NCBI GenBank assembly: GCA_003513895.1 | Contig: DOSU01000014.1 | Location: forward strand, 42,011-54,803 | Source of the DNA: Rikenellaceae bacterium | Lineage (GTDB): Bacteria; Bacteroidota; Bacteroidia; Bacteroidales; UBA932 | Reading direction: 5' to 3' | Length of the DNA stretch: 12,793 nucleotides | Part shown: positions 7,405-12,793 of the stretch, one piece after another | Layout of the letters: the number at the start of each line of letters is the position of its first letter | Numbering within the stretch: the stretch's first letter is position 1 | Notes under the pieces: generated by a model | Seen by the model: only the letters and a program-made list of their open reading frames with translations | What the model was told of the DNA's origin: nothing | The model's database searches: none | Program-made: the position numbers and the translations under genes

Positions 7405-7956
7405 ATGGAACGCATCAGACTACACGACAAGAACTTCAGAATTTGCATTCCACATTCCGAAATACAGGATAAGATTGCAGTCATTGCCGATAAACTCAAC
7501 AAAGATTTTGCAGAAGTTGAAAACCCCCTTTTCCTATCGGTGCTGAACGGTTCATTTATGTTCACATCCGATTTGTTGAAAATGCTAAAATTTCAGTGTG
7601 AATTATCATTCATAAAACTATCGTCATACTCCGGAACAACTTCAACCGGCGAGATTAAAGAGATCCTAGGGCTTGGAACAGAAGTCAAAGGCCGCTCTGT
7701 AGTTATTATTGAAGATATTGTTGACACAGGAGCAACCATAGTTGAACTATACAACATGCTTACAAAGGCCGGTGTAAAAGAACTTAAAATTTGCACTCTC
7801 CTTCTAAAGCCCGAAGCATACAAAAAAGAGATCAAAATAGATTATGCTGCAATGGAGATACCTAACGATTTTATTGTTGGCTATGGTCTTGATTATGACG
7901 AACTTGGCAGGCAGTATCGCGATATTTATGTTTTGGACACAACTATTCAGGCATGA
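7405..7956 (+). CDS. hpt: Hypoxanthine phosphoribosyltransferase
   Basis: The 183-residue protein has the type I phosphoribosyltransferase pattern: LNGSFMF in the first loop, SSYSGT in the flexible loop, the PRPP-binding motif EDIVDTG at residues 103-109 (preceded by VVII), LLLKP, and the C-terminal FIVGYGLDYDELGRQYRD. It should transfer phosphoribose from PRPP to hypoxanthine and probably guanine, salvaging purines in the cytoplasm. Its ATG follows a run of T bases with no Shine-Dalgarno, common in this phylum. It overlaps adk by 4 bases (ATGA) and is divergent from purE, putting salvage and de novo synthesis on one shared promoter region. Confidence 0.95.
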   Translation: MERIRLHDKNFRICIPHSEIQDKIAVIADKLNKDFAEVENPLFLSVLNGSFMFTSDLLKMLKFQCELSFIKLSSYSGTTSTGEIKEILGLGTEVKGRSVVIIEDIVDTGATIVELYNMLTKAGVKELKICTLLLKPEAYKKEIKIDYAAMEIPNDFIVGYGLDYDELGRQYRDIYVLDTTIQA

Positions 7957-8537
7957 GATATTTATTAATTTTTGGCCCTCCCGGTGCAGGAAAGGGTACT
8001 CAGTCGAAACTGATTGCCGAGAGATATAATTATAAACATATTTCAACCGGTCAGCTACTTCGACAAGAGATTGAAAAAGAGACAGAGACCGGGAAAATTA
8101 TACGAACCGTCATTGAAAAAGGCGAATTTGTTGGAGACAGCCTTGTGCTTGACATCGTAAAGCAGGAAATATTTTCGGGACAAAGAGATATTAAAGGATA
8201 TATTTTTGACGGTTTCCCGCGAAATTTGGAACAGGCAATTGCCTTTGACGATATACTTGATTCCACCGGCAAAAAAATTGATGCAGTATTGTCACTTGTA
8301 ATTGAAGAAAATATTATAATTGAAAGAATTCAGCATCGTGCCAACATCGAAGGAAGGCTTGACGATGCCGACTTTGATACTATCAAAAAAAGAATTGTCA
8401 CCTATCATAAAGTAACAGAACCTCTGATTACTTATTACAAATCGCAGAATAAATACTTTCCCGTTAATGGTGGTTTAGCCATCGAAAAAAATTTCGACGA
8501 GATCTGCAAAATAATTGATACATTACAGAATGGGTAA
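7953..8537 (+). CDS. adk: Adenylate kinase, short form
   Basis: The 194-residue protein has the P-loop GPPGAGKGT at 8-16, DGFPR at 86-90, and R129 plus GRLDD at 134-138 in the place of the LID. There is no room for a zinc-type LID insert, so this is a short adenylate kinase like those of other Bacteroidota. It interconverts ATP, AMP and ADP. One oddity is that the segment usually read ISTGDLLR has Gln (Q34) in place of Asp. The residue after DGFPR is also Asn where Thr is common, and Q93-type contacts follow. The start overlaps the end of hpt by 4 bases and the end overlaps obg by 8, indicating translational coupling. Confidence 0.94.
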   Translation: MRYLLIFGPPGAGKGTQSKLIAERYNYKHISTGQLLRQEIEKETETGKIIRTVIEKGEFVGDSLVLDIVKQEIFSGQRDIKGYIFDGFPRNLEQAIAFDDILDSTGKKIDAVLSLVIEENIIIERIQHRANIEGRLDDADFDTIKKRIVTYHKVTEPLITYYKSQNKYFPVNGGLAIEKNFDEICKIIDTLQNG

Positions 8538-9522
8538 TTCGAATTTTGTTGACTATGTACGTCTGTTCTGCGCTTCCGGCAACGGCGGTAAAGGATCAAC
8601 TCACCTCCACAGAGAAAAATTTGTGGCAAAAGGCGGGCCGGACGGTGGTAATGGAGGGCGTGGCGGTCACATTATTCTAAGAGGAAATCCACAGTATTGG
8701 ACACTAATCCACCTTAAATACCGAAAACACATCCGTGCAGAGCACGGAGGCGCCGGAAGCGGAGCTTTATGCACCGGGGCCGAAGGTGAAGATATTACAC
8801 TGGACGTGCCTTTGGGAACTATTGCCAAGGTTGCGGACACCAATGAGTTTCTCTTTGAGATAACTAATGAAGGAGAAGAAAAAATCCTTGTTAAAGGAGG
8901 AAGAGGAGGAATGGGTAATGCATTTTTTAAAAGTGCTACAAACAGAACTCCCCGTTTTTCACAGCCGGGAGAGCCCGGAGAGGAAAACTGGTTTATCCTT
9001 GAATTAAAGTTATTGGCCGATGTAGGTCTGGTTGGCTTTCCGAATGCCGGGAAATCTACTTTGCTGTCTGTACTCTCTAGTGCAAGACCAAAGATAGCCG
9101 ATTATGAGTTTACTACCCTTGAACCAAATCTTGGAATAGTTGAATGCAGGGACCACAAGTCTTTTGTAATGGCAGACATCCCCGGAATTATCGAAGGCGC
9201 CCACACAGGAAGAGGCCTTGGCCTCAGGTTTTTAAAGCATATCGAGCGCAATTCAATGCTTCTTTTCATGATTCCTGCCGACAGTAAAGACATCAAAACC
9301 GAATACAAGGTATTGCTTAATGAACTTAAGCAGTTCAATCCGGAACTCCTTACCAAAGACAGAGTTATTGCAATTTCCAAATCGGATCTGCTTGACGAAG
9401 AGCTGGAAAAAATGATTAAAAAATCACTTCCAAGAAAAGTGCCCCATATATTTATCTCTTCTGTTGCAAACAAAGGGTTAACACAACTTAAGGATCTTTT
9501 GTGGGACACACTCAACAGCTAA
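8530..9522 (+). CDS. obg: Obg/CgtA ribosome-associated GTPase
   Basis: The 330-residue protein opens with FVDYVRLFCASGNGG and the long glycine-rich Obg fold, including the PDGGNGGRGG stretch. The G domain follows: G1 GFPNAGKS at 169-176, the FTTLEPNLG switch I, G3 DIPG at 216-219 with IIEGAHTGRGLG, G4 SKSD at 283-286, and G5-like SSVANKGL. G4 has Ser in place of the usual Asn; Obg proteins of this phylum often vary there. There is no C-terminal OCT domain. It is expected to act on large ribosomal subunit assembly and stress control. The start at 8530 overlaps the adk stop by 8 bases; an in-frame ATG 5 codons upstream was rejected because it adds residues not seen in Obg. Confidence 0.96.
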   Translation: MGNSNFVDYVRLFCASGNGGKGSTHLHREKFVAKGGPDGGNGGRGGHIILRGNPQYWTLIHLKYRKHIRAEHGGAGSGALCTGAEGEDITLDVPLGTIAKVADTNEFLFEITNEGEEKILVKGGRGGMGNAFFKSATNRTPRFSQPGEPGEENWFILELKLLADVGLVGFPNAGKSTLLSVLSSARPKIADYEFTTLEPNLGIVECRDHKSFVMADIPGIIEGAHTGRGLGLRFLKHIERNSMLLFMIPADSKDIKTEYKVLLNELKQFNPELLTKDRVIAISKSDLLDEELEKMIKKSLPRKVPHIFISSVANKGLTQLKDLLWDTLNS

Positions 9523-9540
9523 CAAAAAAAACAAAAAAGA

Positions 9541-10167
9541 ATGCTGGAAAAAATTATTGAATGGGACCGAGAGCTTTTTTTTGCAATAAACAGCTTTAAC
9601 TCTCCTTATACCGACGGATTTATGCAACTTTTGTCCGCCAGGGCACCATGGATTCCTCTATATATATTGATAATTTTTTTTCTCTTTTTTACAATAAATT
9701 TTAATTTCAAAAAAGGTACTGAGCCTTTTTTCAAAATTGAAAAAAATTCGCTGAAATTTGCTCTTATTGCATTTGCAGGTATTCTGATTGCTTTTATATT
9801 CTCCGATTTTGTATCTAATCAAATAAAATATCTGGTAGAGAGAGATCGTCCCGGATGGGATCCTTTAACGATGAACATTGCCAGAGTTCTTGAAGATAAC
9901 CGGAAAAGTTTCAGTTTTGTGTCCAGCCACGCAACCAATGTCTTTGGCTTTGCACTTATTACTTCATTTATTTTCAGGAAAAGATGGTTTGTTGCATTTA
10001 TTTTTTTATGGGCTGCTCTTGTATCGTACAGCAGGATATATGTAGGAAGGCACTTCCCTCTGGATGTGATAGGTGGAGCAATTCTGGGGTTGATTCTTGG
10101 TTATGTTTTTTACTTACTCATACGATATTTTTCAAAACATATTCACGGCAAACTTGTTGTTAAATAA
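9541..10167 (+). CDS. PAP2 family membrane phosphatase
   Basis: The 208-residue protein is mostly hydrophobic, with about five membrane segments. It shows the three PAP2 phosphatase motifs: K96 with R103-P104 (KYLVERDRP), SSH at 128-130 (FVSSHAT), and SRIYVGRHFPLD at 164-175, whose R170, H171 and D175 complete the active site. It probably dephosphorylates lipid pyrophosphates such as undecaprenyl pyrophosphate or phosphatidate derivatives at the outer face of the inner membrane; the exact substrate is not shown. The start follows an A-rich 18-base leader after obg, with no Shine-Dalgarno. It probably shares the hpt-adk-obg transcript. Confidence 0.9.
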   Translation: MLEKIIEWDRELFFAINSFNSPYTDGFMQLLSARAPWIPLYILIIFFLFFTINFNFKKGTEPFFKIEKNSLKFALIAFAGILIAFIFSDFVSNQIKYLVERDRPGWDPLTMNIARVLEDNRKSFSFVSSHATNVFGFALITSFIFRKRWFVAFIFLWAALVSYSRIYVGRHFPLDVIGGAILGLILGYVFYLLIRYFSKHIHGKLVVK

Positions 10168-10182
10168 ATAAAGCATTTCTTA

Positions 10183-11175
10183 ATGTATTACATCGTCGAC
10201 AAAAGTACAGATCCTCAATGGAACCTTGCAGCTGAAGAGTATCTTTTTAAAAACTTCAAAGAGCCTATATTCAGGCTCTGGCAAAACAGCAACTCAATCA
10301 TTGTTGGACATCACCAGAATGCCTTTGCCGAGATTAATGTCGATTTTGTAAGTCAAAACAATATCACTGTTGTCCGAAGACTCACCGGCGGCGGTGCCGT
10401 TTTTCATGATCTGGGAAATGTAAACTTTACATTTATTGACAATATAAAAGAAAAGGAAGAGAGTGCAGCAATGTTTGCAAGATTTACAAAGCCCATAATC
10501 AAAGCATTGCGCAAACTTGGAGTTGATGCCTATCTTGAAGGGAGGAATGACCTTTTAATTGATGGTAAAAAGTTTTCAGGAAATGCAGTCGCCAGGTTTA
10601 AAAACAGAGTCCTCCAGCATGGTACGCTTCTATTTTCATCTTCAATGGCAAACTTGTCAGATGCCCTTGCTTCAAGACCAGAAAAATTTTCAGGAAAATC
10701 TGTGAAATCTAACAGAAGTCGTGTGACAAATATTTCTGAACACTTGAAGAGTCCGATGACAATTCTTGAATTTATTGATTTCATGCATAATGAGATTGCA
10801 GCAAAGCCCGGAAGCAAATACAGACTGTACGTCTACACTAAAGAAGATATTGCTGCAATATCCAGGCTTTACAAAGACAAATATACTCAGGACAGCTGGA
10901 ACTATGGTAATTCACCGAAATATCAATATTCAAAAGTTCAGAAATTCCCTGCAGGGCTGGTTGAACTTTATTTTGAAGTTGCCAAAGGTGTAATCGTCGA
11001 TATAAAAATCTACGGAGATTACTTTTTCAATAAGGAGACTTCCGAATTGGAAAACCACATTAGAGGGTGCATCCATTCACAGGAGGCACTTGGAGATTTG
11101 CTAAAAAAAATAAACCTCTCCGACTATATTTCAAATATCGAGGGAGAGGAGTTCCTTTCAATGTTCTGGGATTAA
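10183..11175 (+). CDS. lplA: Lipoate-protein ligase A
   Basis: The 330-residue protein has the LplA sequence pattern: NLAAEEYLF near the N-terminus, RRLTGGGAVFHDLGN at 65-79 (lipoate/ATP site), GRNDL, and DGKKFSGNA at 127-135 with K130 matching the position of the lysine that binds lipoyl-AMP in the E. coli enzyme. HGTLLF and KSNRSRVTNISE follow. The C-terminal third, about 240-330, corresponds to the accessory domain. It activates free lipoate with ATP and attaches it to E2 and GcvH domains, so the organism can scavenge lipoate. It lies 15 bases after the PAP2 gene and is convergent with hpf 7 bases away. Its 3' end contains the antisense terminator of the hpf transcript. Confidence 0.95.
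   Translation: MYYIVDKSTDPQWNLAAEEYLFKNFKEPIFRLWQNSNSIIVGHHQNAFAEINVDFVSQNNITVVRRLTGGGAVFHDLGNVNFTFIDNIKEKEESAAMFARFTKPIIKALRKLGVDAYLEGRNDLLIDGKKFSGNAVARFKNRVLQHGTLLFSSSMANLSDALASRPEKFSGKSVKSNRSRVTNISEHLKSPMTILEFIDFMHNEIAAKPGSKYRLYVYTKEDIAAISRLYKDKYTQDSWNYGNSPKYQYSKVQKFPAGLVELYFEVAKGVIVDIKIYGDYFFNKETSELENHIRGCIHSQEALGDLLKKINLSDYISNIEGEEFLSMFWD
11102..11149 (-). terminator. Intrinsic terminator of the xerC-hpf transcript, antisense inside lplA
   Basis: On the minus strand, CCTCTCC at 11149-11143 and GGAGAGG at 11121-11115 form a perfect 7-pair, mostly GC stem with a 21-base loop that can also pair partly (ATAT/ATAT). It is followed immediately by TTTATTTTTTTTAG, a strong U-tract. hpf ends at 11183, so the transcript would have a tail of about 80 bases that overlaps the last codons of lplA. 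On the plus strand no T-run follows the hairpin. Confidence 0.65.
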
Positions 11176-11182
11176 TTCCCTG

Positions 11183-11476
11183 TTAAATATCTTTTCTTTT
11201 CTCCTTTACTTTTACAAGCAGGTCTTTTAGTACATCAATACAGTCTATAAGTGCGTCTTCAAATTTTGCAGAATGTCTTTCAACAAATATGTCGTTTCCC
11301 GGAATGTCGACTTTTATCTTCACGTTTTTGTTTTCAAAATCCGGTAACAGACTCAATATTACCTCTACACTTTTTACATCATCGTAATACCTCGGAAGTT
11401 TTGCGAGTTTCTTTTCAATAAAATCAATCAATTTCTGATCGGCGTCAAATTTAAGCGATTGAATCCTGATATCCAT
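11183..11476 (-). CDS. hpf: Short ribosome hibernation-promoting factor / RaiA family
   Basis: The 97-residue protein MDIRIQSLKFDADQKLIDFIEKKL... has the beta-alpha-beta-beta-beta-alpha layout of the HPF/YfiA family, with a lysine/arginine-rich C-terminal helix (KVKEKRKD) that in homologues lies in the decoding region of the 30S subunit. It should stabilise idle ribosomes in stationary phase. It is the short type without the C-terminal dimerisation domain. A GGAGG Shine-Dalgarno lies 5 bases before the ATG, within the end of xerC, and the genes are one base apart, so the two are co-transcribed. In many Bacteroidota this xerC-hpf pair precedes tRNA genes and tuf; none follows here. Confidence 0.9.
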   Translation of the reverse strand: MDIRIQSLKFDADQKLIDFIEKKLAKLPRYYDDVKSVEVILSLLPDFENKNVKIKVDIPGNDIFVERHSAKFEDALIDCIDVLKDLLVKVKEKRKDI

Positions 11477-11477
11477 A

Positions 11478-12389
11478 TTATCCTCCTTTTTTTGCTCTCG
11501 GATGAGCGGTTAAATATATTTTTTTCAGCTGTTCAAATGAGTTATGGGTGTAAACCTGCGTTGCAGCAAGGGATGAATGCCCAAGAACCTCTTTTATGCT
11601 GTTAAGATCTGCTCCGTTATTCAACAAATGTGTTGCAATTGAATGCCTGAGAATGTGGGGCGATTTTTTACCTGTAAACCCTGCTGTTTTTCCCAGTTCT
11701 CTGCTTACTATTTTATTAACAAACGAGAGATAGAACGGTTGTCCGGAATCTGTAAGAAAAAGATATCCTCCCGGATTTTCCGCATAATATCCGTCAAATG
11801 ATGCAAGATATCTGTTTAACTCTTCGGCGAGTAAACCAGATACAGGAACTTCCCGAATTTTGTCTCCTTTGCCTGTTATTCGAAATAATGAACGACTCCT
11901 GTCCCAGTCGGAAATTTTCAGAGAAGCGAGTTCTGCCCTCCGAATTCCGGTTGAATATAGCGTAGAAACAACCATTCGATCTCTTACTGCCAAAAAATCC
12001 GTAGCATCGAACTCTTTATCATAATAGTTTTCCATTGCACTCTGTACATAAAACTCGGGCAATTTTTTTGACTGCTTTGGCCGGTAAACTTTCTTAACAG
12101 GATTTGAAGCAATTAGTTCTTTCCGCATAAGATAACTGCAGAAACTGCTGATGGAAGAGAGTTTAAGATTCATCGTTCTGGGGCTAAGCCCGGAATCGAG
12201 GCCCTGCGCAATAAAGCCTCTTATTACATTTGGTTTCAACGAACTTAGAAAATCTTCCTCACTATCGGGTGCAACAAATTCATAAAGCTCACTAATGTAC
12301 TCCCTGTACAGTATCTGAGTTCGGGGAGAGTACCTCCTGTTCACTTTCAGATAGTCTATGAATTCCTCTCTTGCTCTCATAATTCGCAT
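11478..12389 (-). CDS. xerC: XerC/XerD-type tyrosine recombinase
   Basis: The 303-residue protein has an N-terminal SAM-like core-binding domain (about 5-95, with NRRYSPRTQILYREY) and a C-terminal catalytic domain. All six catalytic residues are visible: R150 (TGIRRAEL), K174 (GKGDK), H245 and R248 (HILRH), H271 (LGHSS) and nucleophile Y280 (QVYTH). The spacing is nearly identical to E. coli XerD, so the enzyme should be active and probably resolves chromosome dimers at dif. The start is uncertain between M1 (12389) and M4 (12380). hpf is downstream in the same unit. The structured repeat DNA lies just upstream. An integrase of a mobile element is less likely given the length and the hpf partner. 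Confidence 0.92.
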   Translation of the reverse strand: MRIMRAREEFIDYLKVNRRYSPRTQILYREYISELYEFVAPDSEEDFLSSLKPNVIRGFIAQGLDSGLSPRTMNLKLSSISSFCSYLMRKELIASNPVKKVYRPKQSKKLPEFYVQSAMENYYDKEFDATDFLAVRDRMVVSTLYSTGIRRAELASLKISDWDRSRSLFRITGKGDKIREVPVSGLLAEELNRYLASFDGYYAENPGGYLFLTDSGQPFYLSFVNKIVSRELGKTAGFTGKKSPHILRHSIATHLLNNGADLNSIKEVLGHSSLAATQVYTHNSFEQLKKIYLTAHPRAKKGG

Positions 12390-12474
12390 CTAATTTAACT
12401 AAAAATTGCTAAACAAACAACAAATAATTGTGCCCGCTATCTGTTGGAAAAAGATGTATCAGGTTTACTCCGTT

Positions 12475-12589
12475 CCGGCCGATTCGCCAGCTGCGAGTTG
12501 TGTTTTTCTTATTGCCATCTATCTACTGCCACCTAATTGCTTCGGGCTTGTGCGTCCTCCTTCGTTTCACTTCGTCCGGCCGAATCGCC
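12475..12589. repeat. Pair of 14-base direct repeats
   Basis: CCGGCCGATTCGCC at 12475-12488 recurs as CCGGCCGAATCGCC at 12576-12589, with one difference in 14. One copy lies at the outer edge of the large inverted repeat and the other in its apical loop, so this pairing is independent of the hairpin. Confidence 0.6.
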
Positions 12590-12650
12590 CTCATCAATAA
12601 GGTGGCAATGTAATGTGAATACATTAAGATCTTCAACTCGCAGCCGGAGA
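12484..12650. repeat. Nested imperfect inverted repeat centred on 12567
   Basis: Two separate pairs of arms share exactly the same centre. The outer pair is 12484-12500 with 12634-12650 (15 of 17 positions pair, including 11 in a row around GCTGCGAGTTG). The inner pair is 12527-12547 with 12587-12607 (17 of 21 pair, including TGCCACCT). Between them lie 26 bases on each side that do not pair across, though the right side folds on itself at 12611-12626. The apical loop is 39 bases. Shared centring makes chance unlikely. The fold resembles a branched structured RNA or a repeat element. Confidence 0.65.
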
Positions 12651-12748
12651 CGAGTATAATTAGGGGGAAAGGCGTTTTTTAATTGCCCCGTCCTGAAATA
12701 GGTTGACTCACCATCGCCGCCCATATTGACACACCGTCGCTTACCAAA

Positions 12749-12779
12749 AGGAGCAAGTTAGGTGCTCCTGCGTCGCAGG
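12749..12779. repeat. Two overlapping hairpins at the right edge
   Basis: AGGAGCA (12749-12755) pairs with TGCTCCT (12763-12769) around a 7-base loop. CCTGCG (12767-12772) pairs with CGCAGG (12774-12779) around a single central T, so it is a cruciform-like palindrome or a protein site and not an RNA hairpin as it stands. The two share three bases. The window ends 14 bases later. Confidence 0.6.
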
Positions 12780-12793
12780 TCTACGCCTTCGGC

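Larger units (their letters stand above)
12390..12793. other. Gene-free structured stretch upstream of xerC
   Basis: I find no convincing gene in these 404 bases. The open frames here are short, partly overlap each other on both strands, and lack recognisable domains. G+C content is about 49% by hand count over 12421-12793, higher than the AT-rich genes beside it. The stretch contains a long nested inverted repeat, a pair of 14-base direct repeats, a small 6-pair hairpin at 12611-12626 (TAATGT/ACATTA) and overlapping hairpins near the edge. No good TAnnTTTG promoter for xerC was found. It may be a repeat element, an insertion remnant or a structured RNA. Confidence 0.6.

Noticed and set aside
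9376..9387. Obg G4 motif SKSD as a sign of lost nucleotide specificity
   Set aside because: Ser or Thr in place of Asn at this position is, as far as I recall, common in Obg of this phylum, and the other G motifs are intact.
11168..11180. Terminator after lplA (GGGA/TCCC hairpin followed by T-rich DNA)
   Set aside because: The stem is only 4 pairs and the T-run is interrupted; too weak to call.
11478..12389. Tyrosine recombinase as integrase of a mobile element with att sites
   Set aside because: Catalytic spacing and length match XerC/XerD, it is paired with hpf, and no tRNA gene or flanking att duplication was seen.
12390..12460. xerC promoter
   Set aside because: Several TTTG runs are present on the minus strand, but none has TA at the right distance, so no -7 box can be placed.
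12406..12724. Small open frames of about 60 codons on both strands in the terminal region
   Set aside because: They overlap each other, have repeat-derived residues, no recognisable domain and no clear ribosome binding site; the region reads as non-coding repeat.

Overview
The window looks like ordinary chromosome from a member of the Bacteroidota, probably Bacteroidales or a near relative. Three things point there. The two clear promoter regions carry the -7 element TAnnTTTG typical of this phylum. Adenylate kinase is the short form without a large LID domain, and the gene sets parA-parB-DUF5683-mltD, hpt-adk-obg and xerC-hpf are ones I know from this phylum. Coding DNA is AT-rich. Many genes lack a strong Shine-Dalgarno and follow A/T-rich leaders, although hpf and the 4828-6789 gene have clear ones. 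No rRNA, tRNA, CRISPR array, intact transposon or phage gene is visible.

Layout. A lipid kinase (diacylglycerol kinase family) runs off the left edge on the minus strand, divergent from a four-gene plus-strand block: parA, parB, a DUF5683 membrane protein and an MltD-like lytic transglycosylase with LysM domains. These genes are 1 to 11 bases apart and probably form one operon joining chromosome segregation to cell-wall remodelling. Facing them on the minus strand are purE and, downstream of it, a gene for a large exported protein with an N-terminal helix-hairpin-helix region and a probable outer-membrane beta-barrel. purE is divergent from hpt, so de novo purine synthesis and purine salvage share one 68-base promoter region with overlapping promoters.

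hpt, adk and obg overlap and are followed closely by a PAP2-family phosphatase and lplA, giving a plus-strand block from 7405 to 11175. It meets a minus-strand xerC-hpf pair head on. A good intrinsic terminator for xerC-hpf lies inside the 3' end of lplA, read antisense.

The last 404 bases have no convincing gene. This stretch is richer in G+C (about 49% by hand count over 12421-12793) and holds a nested, co-centred imperfect inverted repeat of about 167 bases, two near-identical 14-base direct repeats, and overlapping hairpins at the edge. It is the least explained part of the window and may be a genome-repeat or mobile-element remnant or a structured RNA.

Most genes are recognisable housekeeping genes. 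The best candidates for something undescribed are the helix-hairpin-helix/barrel protein, the symmetric purE/hpt promoter dyad, and the structured repeat beside xerC. I do not see a clear new multi-gene system.
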